Assembly (NCBI GenBank): GCA_021234535.1
Contig: CM037830.1
Coordinates: forward strand, 35,278,937-35,342,936
From: Stichopus chloronotus
Lineage: Eukaryota; Echinodermata; Holothuroidea; Aspidochirotida; Stichopodidae
DNA: 64,000 nucleotides
Reading direction: 5' to 3'
Part shown: one piece after another, positions 46,506 to 57,876 of the stretch
Numbering within the stretch: the stretch's first letter is position 1
Layout: each line of letters opens with the position of its first letter
The notes under the pieces: generated by a model
Database searches by the model: none
Seen by the model: only the letters and a program-made list of their open reading frames with translations
Told to the model about the DNA's origin: nothing
Program-made: the position numbers and the translations under genes

Positions 46506-49500
46506 ATGTACCACATAATTTCAACTTTACTATTTACATACAGAGCGTGTCAAGGATAAATCAACATCGCCATAGATACCAATTAAAACTCTTGCAGCAA
46601 ATGCAAAACATTTCTGGAATCGCCGCCATCAAAGTTTTTACGTATTCATATGTTGTGGGACATTCCTCAAACCTAGTGGACATTCATATAATAATTGCGA
46701 TTTTATGCCTTACCAATAAGAACCCAGGTATGCCATCACTGATCTCTTAGTTTTCTGACTGGAATGTGGCAAAACACAATGAACAAAGATGAACATTTAC
46801 ACTTCAACAGAACTGATTTTTGTCCATATGCAACAGCTCCTGCGTGAGTGGTTTCGTGATTCACCAGAAGCTGTGTTTCATTTGAAAACATTAAGGAAAT
46901 TCACTCATGTCAAACAATCAGTTTACCTTACGGACTCCTGCGACTGGTTGCATCGATTCTGCAGATGTGTTCATGAGTTCCTTTTATTAATTAATCACAA
47001 TTTCCTCTTTTGTCTAGGCAGTTTTCCCACGCCCGTCGATTCAACACCTGATAATCACTGTTCAGGTTATCAAAATATAAAACTCTAAAGACAGCATGGC
47101 AAAAGTGGCTCAATATTACATCAGAATTAGATCAAACGTTCTGAACTTCTGTGCAGAAGTGATGCAGATGTAACAGCTGTGGATTCAGTCAGCTAATTCA
47201 CACCAAGAGAAATTGATACCACTATCCCAAACCTAAGACATTCACTTTTCCTCTGGCTGGCTTTTACCATCATCAATGCAATAGGATCAGGGTGAACTGC
47301 TTTCATAAAGTTTCATCACTCGTATTGAAATATGTCCACTTACAATTTGACTCGTTTTTTACATTTGTTCCCTCCCGCCCCTCCTCAGGACAGTGGAAAA
47401 TATATCCTTTGACTTTAAGGATGTTACTAAATTTAACATTCTCCCCCACCCCTCCCCATAGGATATTTTTCCATCCTGTGGAAAAATGGCCTATGTTCTT
47501 GATGGTATTATCATTAGGGTAGCATTTAGCTACAATTCTACCCTTAGTTGAACATGCCTAGTCACTAGTGGTACATAGAATTCCACTATTCTCTTGGGAC
47601 TCCATGTTTGCATCAAGATTTATCACATGTTTACCTCTCTTGATCTTAAAAGGCCTTCACCTCCATGGTCAGTACTACTCATCTACTCAATAAGGATCAA
47701 ATAGCACACCAAGTTTGAAGTTTAACAAAAACATTTAACTCTTAAAATTTTAAAGAAACATTTTTCTCGTGTTTTCAAAAGTGACCCACGTATGGATACC
47801 AATGTAAACCCCACTTTGTGTATTCATTACTTAGGATGAAATTATATAAAAACAAAGGTAGTATATCTAACCCCTGTCAACTCACAGTTTATCCTTGCAA
47901 AGCAAGATAATCAGTGAAATGCCCCATGCATTCATATACACTTGACATCACACATTTACCATTCCCTGTTTTGTGTTCTTCACAAGGTATTTGACAGAGG
48001 AAGCAGGCCCTTAGTGTAAATTGCCACCCGCTGAAAAAGCAACCATTCCCAAGAAAAAAACTCACTCCACCCCTTCTTCCCCTCCCCTCAAGAGCTCCAC
48101 TCAGCAGCCAAGGATGCTGACAATAGGCAACACTTATTTAAAATGTAGGCCTACTGTAATTTTTGGATATGAGGAGAGGGGTTAAGCCTATCCTCTGGTG
48201 ATCACTTGGCAATCATACATGTGTTTTGCTCATGGCTGCCCTCCTAGTCTGCGGAGAACCCTTTTGGCAAGGACAACTAATTACATGACAAATTTGACAG
48301 TATGCCACATTCCACTGGCACCCAATGGTCATGTGACTAAAAATGACTTAAAATACATAAATTGTTAACAAAAAGCAAGTAGCATGCCATTTTCACAGCA
48401 TTATCTCTTGGTAACAACTGACCATTCCATAAAAAATCCAATTCTGGATCATCAAACACAATACCAGACAGGAGCAAGATGATCTTAAAGCATTCAAGGA
48501 GCAAAACTGTTTCATTCGTTGGTTTTGGACGGTCAAGGCTCTCCGATAATGACAGATTAATGCATAGATTTTACATACAATACATGTGAGACAGCTTGCA
48601 ATTGTGTACACTGTACAGTAAATCACACTTATTTTTTATGTTGTTATGATACTAAACTACAAGGATGAGGTGGCTCATTAAACTCTCTCAACTTTTAGGA
48701 AATAGGTTCCTCTCAAAAATCTGGCAGACAGACATATAGGCATGAGTATAGTAGAAATGGTGGCTTAGCAACCAAGACTGAATAGTAACTGATTCTACTT
48801 ACAGATGGTGGAAAGACATCTATCCATGCCAAAAATTGAGGTTACCAAGGACAATGCAACAAAAATTATCATCTTTGCAGCAAAATTGCTTTCAAAAAGG
48901 CTTTTTGCATAGGTACTTGACAGGTGTTCAAATCTTGATCACAAAGTTAAGTTGATCACAACAAAACATTGAAATGTGCAAAGGAAAAGGAAGCACCACA
49001 GTTGATATCCATGATATTACAATATGCACAATAGTCGCAAAAACAATATGTGCAAATTTATCTACCTGGGTAAAATTACATTGTCACAAAAACAAATTTG
49101 CACCTTTATTTTTTGCAACAACTGCATTTTTGAAAGCGATTGTCGCGAAAAATAAACGCACCAATTTAATATGTCTCATGTTAAGACAGCAACGCCAGCA
49201 TTATGCCAGACGGTCACAAAATATTAGCACTAACTTCATACTAACTCATCACCAATGTCCTGAAACTAGACAAAACCAGAGGACATTTGGCCAAGGGCAA
49301 ACTCTCCAAAACATGTGACATTAGTTCCAGCTTAGTGCTACATTAGTGAAAATGCTTCACTAAAACTTTGCTATCATTTGGCTTTAGATTTTGCAAAATT
49401 ATCACAGAAAATTTTGAATATGTTCAAAACTGCTGGCGATGGTTTTACAATTCCTGCAAATTTAGGCAGCCGTCTTGTTTCTGTTTTACTGATACTTGGA

Positions 49501-51659
49501 GAATTTGCAAAATTCAGTCGCAGTCCACACGCTAGTTAAATTTTTCTTCATGAGATACTACCTTAAGAAGGAAAAAATATTTTTACATGATGGATCACAA
49601 ATGTGCGATGTGAGGGTTCAGTGTCCATTCAACATCCTCTCACTTCTCCAGACGTTCAGTGGTGGTTGTTTTCACACCTTACCTTCCCTCCCCCCTCTAC
49701 CTTTAAACAATTGCAGATATTGTAATATATGACCTCACCATGTAAAATTGAGATCATTCAAAAGATCTTTAACACTGATATAAATACCAGTAGAGCTTTA
49801 GTAAAGACTGGAAATACAATTTGTAATAAACTTGAAAATTTCTTCCCTCTAACGGATTACCACCTCAGTTCATCTCATTTGTCTGTCCTCTTCACAGAAG
49901 AATGGTCTACAAACAAATCCACAACCTGTTGCAAACTACAAAAGATCCTCAAACACACAATTGAATGGCTGAAATGGATTAATTTATGCCATCAAGCCCA
50001 TCCTTGAGGTAAAATGATGAAATCATGCATATAGTGTTTACCATTTCATCCACATTTGACAATTTAGCATTTTACGCAATTCAACGTTGACATTCTAACA
50101 CAGTCTTCTCTTCTTGGAGAGGACGCTAGGACGTGTCACATAAATATTTCCAACTCTTCAATACATAAATCTAATGGGAGATCTTTCATTCAAAGTGCAT
50201 GCCTATTCAAGCTTAGGTCTATGGATGTTGTTGCTTGGCTATTTATCTCCTATGATGAAATTATGCTGAAAGTTGAAGATATGTAACCTACTGTAGAACA
50301 AACAAATACTTTTCATTGAGATCACTCCGCAAGAAAATTACAAACAATATCAAAGGCACATGTAGTTTATGACTTTTGCAAGCGTAACTTGTCACGAAAA
50401 AACATGTAGTATAAAACACCCTTTCTTGGCAATTAAAATTGAAGATACCAGTTCTTTGAGACAATATTTGCCATTGAAACCTTCTCTTCTTCAAGACCTA
50501 TCTTTTGCATACTGAGGTTTAGCATTTGTTATGCCTCTAATGGCTACTTCACTTCAGGCACTTACGAGGAAACACTATGGTAAATTATTTACATTTTTCA
50601 CCATCGGCACACCACAGACACTTGCTCCTGGTAATTCGTCTGACATTTGTGGAATGTACTCGGTTTACAATAACTACATGAGCAGATGGATTTTCGGCTC
50701 GTTTTTTTTTTCAAGATTGTATCCTCAAATTCAAGGAAGTTTGCTGCCAAGCATGACAATCCTCTTGATTTTTTTTTTTTTTTTCAATTTGTTGAAGTCA
50801 ATTGATCAGTTGTGAAAGCACATGAATTGTTTCTATTGTCCAGAGGTTTTGATTAGATTTACATACACTTTATTAATTCAGTTGTAAGTATCACAAGGAG
50901 ACATTTACAACACTAAAAAATTCAAACTCCTTTGCCTACCAGAGAAGTTGCATGCTTGCGCTACCTTGTGTGTAGCTGAACTAAATGAGATGCAAGCCAA
51001 GAGTACTGTGGGTATCGGTCTGGCACACTGTGATGAGTACATAACACTGAGACTACATGACATCCACACTAAGAAAACATTGGCATGTTATGATGTGTGT
51101 GGCATATGCTTAAGTTATTGACCAGTTGGTCTAAACTGTTAAATTTCTTAAAGTCTCCGCCTCCTCGACCCCCAAAGAAAAAAAATCAGAACTTAAGAAT
51201 AAAAGGAATTCCAGATACAAAGAAACTATATTATTATTTCCAAAATATGCATCATGCAAGTTATGAAAACAAAGAAGCACCCTCTCTGAGTTCAACAGAA
51301 TTCTCAGTAACCTGTCCAAGGGCTGTTTTTATGACTATACAATGTGCACTCATGTTTGGTCTTCTTTATAACTCATATGAACTTTCAAGTCTAATTAATT
51401 AATCATCCTAAATGGGTTTTCCATTGCAAAGTCTACCAAATCATGGGTCAAAGCTGTTAAGGAAACAAACCCATTTCTTCAGGGACCTTGGCAAGCATAA
51501 TACATATGCATCTTGTAAAAATGAGAAGTGCTTTCAGATAGCTTCAAATAGCTTTACATTTACTCCAATCCCAAAAGCTTCGAGAGGATTACTAGTCAGA
51601 CATTTCAAACAGCTATTTATAGGGCTGAGTATGATGGCTTCATGTAGTCTTCTTCCAGA

Positions 51660-52190
51660 CACACCACTGATTAAACCCAGCATCTGTTAGCATCTGTTAG
51701 GATGCTGAATATGTCAAGTGGTCAACTTTCATAGGTACTGATGACAAGGAGAGGCAGTTGTCAGAAAGCTGGTTGGGTCTGGCAACTTCACAATAACTTC
51801 TTTCAGACATGTCAATGACTAATCACAGTAGCTACTAAGAGGCCGATTGAGTTTGTCTACTTCTAGAAGTCTGCAATCCAAAAAGCCAGTTACTAAACAT
51901 AGTGGGTAAGAAGATGCCAAATGTGTTAACTTCCAGGAGTCTAGTTTTTAAACATGTCAATGACTTGTCACAGAAGCAGAGAAGAGTCTGACTGAGTTTG
52001 CGTACTTTCAGTTGTCTTCTGTTCAAACCTGCCGATGACTAATCACAGTAGCTGAGCACAGACTGGCTGAGTTTGTCTACTTCCAGTAGTCTGCTATTCA
52101 AACATGCCAATGACTAGACACAGTAGCTGCTAAGAGACTGATTGAGATTGTCTACTTCTAGTGGTCTACTCTTCACAGAAGTCAATGATT
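51660..52190. repeat. 75-bp minisatellite, about seven copies
   Basis: Unit markers (gtcaatgactaatcacagta-like) fall at about 51,662, 51,737, 51,811, 51,885, 51,956, 52,031, 52,106 and 52,181, spacing 71-75. Each unit continues 'agactgattgagtttgtctacttccagtagtct' with variation. It lies 330 bases beyond the NEDD1 stop codon on the transcribed strand, possibly inside a long 3' UTR. Confidence 0.88.
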
Positions 52191-52260
52191 AAAAAACATA
52201 TCTGAATGGTAAACAATGCAACTGTAACGAGCTCGTGTAGTTCCAGGACAATAAATTTAT

Positions 52261-52516
52261 GTCATCAAGGACAACAAAACAGCTACTAAAAAAATAAACT
52301 GCAGGAGAAGTCTGTCGATACCAAGAAAACTTCCTTCAGTCATAGAAGGTCTCCAGGTCAATGTCCCACCTCTTAATTTCAGCCGGACTTCGGGTGAAGC
52401 TCGTGCACTGGCATCAATTCTACCAAACCATTCAACTGCACCCGCCAGGTGGTAGGTCACACACAGAGATGAACCATGACCCTAGCAAGTGAGTCCAGCA
52501 GTATGTTTAAAAGTGA
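52261..52516 (-). other. NEDD1 3' untranslated region (extent unknown)
   Basis: Immediately downstream of the stop codon on the minus strand. No AATAAA seen; a CATAAA hexamer lies at about 52,261-52,256. The true end may lie further left, within or beyond the minisatellite. Confidence 0.5.
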
Positions 52517-52621
52517 TCAAAATGTCGACTTCAGCCTCTTGTTTTCCTCTCGCAGTCTCTCAACCTCGGCCAAAAGTTCTTCATTCACAGAGTATTTCTT
52601 CAACAGCTGTGATATCTCATT
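52517..52621 (-). CDS. NEDD1: NEDD1 last coding exon with stop
   Basis: 105 bases including TGA at 52,519-52,517; acceptor TCTCCTTTCAG. Encodes NEISQLLKKYSVNEELLAEV, ERLREENKRLKSTF. It corresponds to human LLERYSVNEGLVAEIERLREENKRLRAHF and ends with the same terminal Phe. A leucine-heptad coiled coil is evident. No canonical AATAAA is seen on the minus strand within the next 260 bases; a CATAAA variant occurs near 52,261-52,256, so the 3' end of the transcript is unresolved. Confidence 0.97.
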   Translation of the reverse strand, partial: NEISQLLKKYSVNEELLAEVERLREENKRLKSTF

Positions 52622-53289
52622 CTGAAAGGAGAGAAACAAATACCTGTTTACCTGGTATGGACTAAACTTTAAAGGAGAAGCTGGAATGAATGCAGGAGAC
52701 AGAGATACAGAGAAGGTATCTCCTTTCTGTTGAAAAAGTCTTCAAAACATTTAAGTGTCCTTCCCCTCTCAACACACTCATCATGCAGAATCAATATTTG
52801 CTACAGTGATATTCTAATCAAAATTCCTTTTGGCAGAAAATTTCAGGATCACTTAACCACACTTTTCCTGGCAGAAATCCGATGCTACGATGAGCAGCAA
52901 ATTATCAGTTCCACAACTTACTTTTGTTGATATTGAACAAACAAAACAAATGAAAAAAGGTTCTTGGTAAAAGAGTGAGGTGAGAACACAGGGATAAAAA
53001 CGAAAGACAAATTCTTTTTTCAAAACACTGTCAACATTACAAGGGATCCTACACACATGATGTAACGACTGTTACGTTGCTACAGCTTCTTGATGCCGTG
53101 CTTAACCTACATAAACATTGCAAATAATAACACTGACATTATGTAAGGTTAATAGGAACGTACGATGAATGATGATCACAATCTACCTATTACACCAACT
53201 AAAAAAGAAAAAACATATATTTTAGCAAACTGTAACCAAAAGCCATGGAATCCATAGGTACAGTTTGATTAGATGTTTGGCAAACAAAC

Positions 53290-53356
53290 CTGTTGTATCT
53301 GAAACTGTCTCAACATTTCAACTTGTAAATTAGTAATATCTCGGTGAACATCGGCT
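53290..53356 (-). CDS. NEDD1: NEDD1 exon, conserved C-terminal helix
   Basis: 67 bases; acceptor CTTTTTGTCACAG, donor GTTTGT (non-consensus after GT). Encodes (K)ADVHRDITNLQVEMLRQFQI, QQ. Human NEDD1 has CHRDIVNLQVEMIKQFHMQL here. The amphipathic coiled-coil segment is part of the gamma-tubulin complex binding region. Ends in phase 0. Confidence 0.96.
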
Positions 53357-53977
53357 CTGTGACAAAAAGAATGAACAAAATGTTTTGATAGAAACATCAA
53401 GGAAAAAGTACATGGCAGGCATCCTTTCATTTGCCATACAACAACAGCTTTATGGTAATGAAATTTGATGGACAATTCCTTATGAAAGTGAAGAAAAGAC
53501 CAAACTGCAACAAGACCCAACTCTACCAGATCACCGGTCAGTATAAGCTACACCTGATTGGGTGATTTGAATCACTCTGAAGTGAGGTCACAGATTTACT
53601 GCACACTCGACAGAAGCTGGTGTGATCTACTGCTCCGGCAGTCCACGTGGAAGTTGGTATTTTAATTTCATACAAACATCACCTTAATTTGCAATCTTTC
53701 CCAGTACTCATGAGACTGTAGTAATTACACGGTGATAATCATGCTAAAGCAACTGAATCGTACAGGAGCAATGGCTTTGAAAGAGTTTCAGTAATTGTCT
53801 GTCTTTCCACATAGTCTTCAAAGCCACTTTACAGGCTTACTAAATATTCTTCACGTTGTTCTTTCTGTCTCTTCACCTCAACCAGTAGACCTATGATACA
53901 CCTTAAAATACTAAACCTATCAACTTATTCGTAACTACCAAACAAAACAACTAATATAATTTTCAACTTCAACTCAC

Positions 53978-54212
53978 TTAAAATCTTCCAGACAATCTTC
54001 AATCATATTCCTGATAAATTCTGCTTGGAACTGTTCAGGAGGATGATCATGTGACCTTTCTGTTCTTGACAGAGCACCACCTTTGACTTCCTGTTGTGGA
54101 ACTGCTGCTGCTGCTGTTGTTGTAGAGTCACCATATGGCCCATCTTGGCTTGCTTGCGGCGAAGATCCATCTGCCACTCGTAACTGTGACGGACTGGTCT
54201 TGCCACGGATCT
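53978..54212 (-). CDS. NEDD1: NEDD1 exon, start of gamma-tubulin-binding region
   Basis: 235 bases; acceptor ACTTTCTTGCAG, donor GTGAGT (53,977-53,972). It begins EIRGKTSPSQLRVADGSSPQ and ends AEFIRNMIEDCLEDF, with Lys completed by the next exon. The end matches human IRFIQNMIQETLDDFRE, the start of the conserved C-terminal helix. Midway, a (CAA)n(CAG)n tract at about 54,103-54,126 is read as TTTAAAA; the neighbouring frame of the same tract would read polyglutamine. Phase 1 in, phase 2 out. Confidence 0.94.
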
Positions 54213-55015
54213 CTGCAAGAAAGTTTTATCAGAGGAATGAATAAGATTGGCAACATGTTGTTTCACAACATGCTGAAACACAAAAAACCTTGATATGAAG
54301 AATGACAACATCAAATCTTTCCGAACAGTGCATTTCAATAGTGAGAGAGTATTTCATAACCAGAACATACTCAACATCTACTTTCCTATTTTTTATCCTC
54401 AACATGTATTTTCTGACAAGTTTTCTTTCCCATCAGTACCATTTTTTCTACCCCCCAAAATACCCCCTCAGACTTCACCAGATTAGCAGTACTTCGTTGC
54501 ACGGTATGTTGACAAACGGAAAAAACTCAGGGTCAGCCCAAATGCAGCAATTCATCATAAACAGTAACCTCTTCAAAAGCAAGACTGCATATCCTCTGTT
54601 CTTCAACAGATCATAGTTTCCATACTTATGTTTTTTCCTCCATCAGTACCATTCTTTTTCTTGATCTACCCCTCCTATACCCCTGGTACTTTGTTGCGAA
54701 CCACTGAAAGCATGATTATAACCTGTGGACCAGACCTTTAAACAGACGTTCCTCAACATAATTTAATGCGGTGCCGCATGGTAAAATTGTATGATGCAAA
54801 GTGCCACTTATGGTGGGGGAGGAGTAAAAAAGGGTGTGTCCATCCATTACACCCCTTGCATTTTTCACACACCTCTACAAACCACGTCACATGACACGAG
54901 TGGCGTGCACTCCACCAGTTGAGAAAGCCTTTAAAACATTTTGTATTCAATAAAGTATGAGAGAGAAGAACTTTGAACACTATGCTTTGTTTTTCTCAAA
55001 TTTCCGCATCCTCAC

Positions 55016-55163
55016 CTAAATGTTCGGTCTTGTTGTCTGATGTTTCTTGTGAATCTGTCTGGTTGGTTCTAAATTTTGATAAATCTGGGATGGAATTTGA
55101 AGGAAGTTGGTAAGGGTCTGCAGGGAGCAACGGTGGGTAACCAGAGGATGCGATACGTGGTGG
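55016..55163 (-). CDS. NEDD1: NEDD1 exon, linker 4
   Basis: 148 bases; acceptor TTCTTCTCCATCAG, donor GTGAGG. Encodes PPRIASSGYPPLLPADPYQL, PSNSIPDLSKFRTNQTDSQE, TSDNKTEHL. Proline-rich then polar. No conserved motif; supported by frame, splice sites and matching phases (0 in, 1 out). Confidence 0.75.
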
Positions 55164-56229
55164 CTGATGGAGAAGAAAGAGAGGCCGTTGTAACCACATG
55201 AAGGACCAGTTGTACATAATCACAAAAAGTAACAATGTGAACGAAACTTCATGGCCGATTTAGCCCTTTTCATCTTGGTAAAGTGGAAGCCTTGTTGCTA
55301 GTGTTTGGTCAGATGCACATGACAACCATAAGAATAGAAATCAGGTGGTAACTAGTAGAAACCACCTACTGAACATTCCCTTCCCAAATTGTCTCCTGAC
55401 AACCAACACAACAGAGACAGAAAGGAAAAAAAAAGTGAAAAAGAAAAAAAAACCTAATCCCAACTGATCTCCTCCCTGAGTTTCACATTTGTGAGAAACT
55501 AGAACTAGACTCCCACTAGGTAACACATGCAGTGACATTAATGAAGGGAAGGAAACATTTCTGAATGTGTTCCTACATTTCCTTGAGGAACACATTCATT
55601 AAAACACAGACAATTAGAAAAAAACTGTGTTGCAAAAAGCCACTGTGAAAAGGGACAAACATGAAAGTCGTATCACAGTTGTGCTGATTGCTATGATTGC
55701 TTCTACTTGTATGTTTGTATGTTATCTAGAATACAAGGATGACCAACAGAGCACAAAACTGACAAGTGCTGAGACAGGAAAAACACAGACTATAAAAAGA
55801 ATACATCTATAACTTTAAAAAAAAGTAAATTACGAATAAAAAAAAAACATTTCCAGCAAAAGTCATCACTTTCATCACTGAGTAATAAACTGAAATGAGC
55901 TGGAATACCAGACTTCGTGGTTAAGGACTTCAAGGTCCAAGGTGGTTACATTTCTGTCACCAGTTTAGAGAAAGAGGTTACTGCTTAAGCCCTCCGTTTT
56001 GCTGTATCTTCCCTCGTTCTTGACAAAAACTTTTTAATACATAAAGATATTGCATAGGATATCTTCTCTTGATACAATCCGCCATTTGCAAGTATGTTCT
56101 TTGAGCGACTTATTGCAACAAAGAAGAAGCTAACAGAAGGACAGCATTTGCAGGAAAGTTTCATTCTCGGCAAAGTTTATGGCGCCAACACAAAAAAACG
56201 GTCTATTAAAAGGGAACCAGGTCACTCAC

Positions 56230-56417
56230 CGAAATGACAGAAATCGGTGATGACGTGCTGTTATTTGCATTCAATGAAGGACCAGTCCTACTGTTGACAT
56301 CGGTCTTGACTGGTGGCGTAACCGAATAAGGGCTAGAGCTTTGACTGACAGAGCCGATCGGTGCTATCCTGGTGTCTGTGGCGGTGGCTGTACCCGGCAA
56401 AGGGGAGAAAACGCCAC
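56230..56417 (-). CDS. NEDD1: NEDD1 exon, linker 3
   Basis: 188 bases; acceptor ATTCTCGCAACAG, donor GTGAGT. Encodes GGVFSPLPGTATATDTRIAP, IGSVSQSSSPYSVTPPVKTD, VNSRTGPSLNANNSTSSPIS, VIS. It contains a second FSPL motif, echoing the one ending linker 1, and several SP/TP sites. Phase 1 in, phase 0 out. Confidence 0.78.
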
Positions 56418-57786
56418 CTGTTGCGAGAATTGCAGACAGAAACACATGGAAGCAGTTAATGTTTAAAGCGTTATTCAACTTTGAGGATTTCCCATATTGA
56501 TAGTTGATTGATTTATTAATTTGGTCAGGAGACTTCTTTCCAGGGTTTGTACACTTTCTAATGATAACAGTCAAGCACTTTTCAAGGTTGAAGGTAGAAC
56601 CAATATTTTTCAATGACGTCAAATCCCTTTTAAAACACTCCCAAAGTTTCTTCAGCAATTCTTACACACACTTGAGGTTTACAGGGAACAAAACTGGTCC
56701 TGGTCAGACACTTCTTGCAGATAATAATTAAGTAAAATTTGTATAGTTATATTTCAAATCACTTAACTTCAAGAACTTTTCAAGGACTTTGATGCAAAGA
56801 ACAAAATTCAAGCACTCTTAAGACCTTGACAATGACATATTGAACTTCAAGTACTTTCAAGGTTTTTGGGGCCCTGTGCGAAACTTGTCTAGCTGACATC
56901 AACACACGATCGATGTTGATGAAAGCATCAGGTTTGATTACTCAGCTACAGGTGTAATTTGATGATGCAAGAAGGCATACATAGGGACACTGCGAGATAG
57001 ATTACAGAACAAATAACATCACGATCAAAAATCACCTATCTTCCTTGTTTCACGAGTGTGCTATTATAGTAATGTACTTCTTCATTCCTTAGGGGTGCAA
57101 TGTCACATGACTGAGCAATATGGTGGTCAAAATCAGTATCTACAAATACCATTTGATTTCACAGAGACAAAAAAAAGACTAACGAAATTATCTTGCCATG
57201 TATGCCAGGAATTTGGCAGAGTGCTATGCGATGGATATCATTTTGTTACCAGCAAGAGAAATTCGAAGTGCAGAGTTGCCATGGTGTCTCTTGGCATGGA
57301 CAAAACAGGTTTTGTGTTTTTATAGGTGCACTCCTTTACTTATTGTGGGAGACCATTTGAATGTGGTAAAGCTCAAAAAAAAAAAAGGTTTCTTAAAAAA
57401 AAAAAGGTTTCTTTTTGAGAGACACTGACCAACCGGCAATAGGAAATCAAGTAAAAGTGATGTGCAGATTGCCTGTTGAATTGTAATAATTGCTAATAAT
57501 GTAGTATGAACAACTCTACTAATATAATGGGTGAATGCAAGTACTTATCTGGTTCAATTATTTATGGGTATCTAAGTTACTTGCCTCAACAGTAATCCAA
57601 TTTACCTTATCTACAGAACAACAAATCTTTCAATATCACCTTCACCCACGTTAGGAATTTCGTTGGTGCTTAAAAGTGGAGTAAAGTAAATAAAAGTGAT
57701 CATAGGAGGGGGGCTCTTTCTAAAATACCACAACATTCTCACACATACATGGAACCCTTCAAAGATACAACCATAAAACCTGTCAC
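56418..57786 (-). other. NEDD1 intron containing hAT-like MITE
   Basis: 1.37 kb. Contains the MITE at 56,541-56,887 and a short A-rich duplication (two aaaaaaaaaggtttctt units, about 57,374-57,413). Confidence 0.75.
56541..56887. mobile_element. Older hAT-like MITE, copy 2 (uninterrupted)
   Basis: Left end cagggtttgtacactttc; right end ggggccctgtgcgaa, the inverse of a CAGGGTTcgcACAG-type terminus with the last bases eroded. About 347 bases. The same family as the interrupted copy at 775-2,508. It preserves the unoccupied site 'cagcaattcttacac' where copy 1 carries the 1.43-kb insertion. Confidence 0.78.
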
Positions 57787-57876
57787 CTGTCAGACTGTTA
57801 TTGTAGCTCTCACTGTCGTTTCCGACTCCGTCGAGTCGACCGGAAGAATAGCCGGTTGAGGTGTCTGTCTTTTTGT
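57787..57876 (-). CDS. NEDD1: NEDD1 exon, linker 2
   Basis: 90 bases; acceptor TTTTTTTGTCCAG, donor GTGACA. With the preceding G it encodes DKKTDTSTGYSSGRLDGVGN, DSESYNNSLT. Disordered, polar composition. No homology is recognisable; the call rests on both splice sites, an open frame and phase 1 on each side matching its neighbours. Confidence 0.7.

Larger units (their letters stand above)
43401..52260. other. Intergenic region between NEDD1 3' end and GRIP 5' end
   Basis: 8.9 kb with no supported gene on either strand. Contains a small hAT-like remnant (44.89-45.13 kb), a TACTGTA-rich AT tract (46.33-46.5 kb), a degenerate DR1-family copy (about 47.6-47.77 kb) and the 75-bp minisatellite (51.66-52.19 kb). 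The longest open frame (48,974-49,318, plus) lies in sequence with repeated 'tcgcaaaaac/ttgcacc' motifs and has no recognisable product. Confidence 0.65.
52622..56229 (-). other. NEDD1 introns between the last five exons
   Basis: Introns at 52,622-53,289, 53,357-53,977, 54,213-55,015 and 55,164-56,229. No repeat family with clear ends and no extra exon recognised. Confidence 0.75.

Noticed and set aside
48974..49318. 114-codon plus-strand frame
   Set aside because: Lies in sequence with recurring 'gtcgcaaaaac' and 'ttgcacc' motifs; the peptide has no domain and no neighbouring exon.
54003..54338. Minus-strand frame containing polyglutamine
   Set aside because: Wrong frame of the NEDD1 exon; the true frame is fixed by the conserved FIRNMIEDCLEDF helix and by junction phases.
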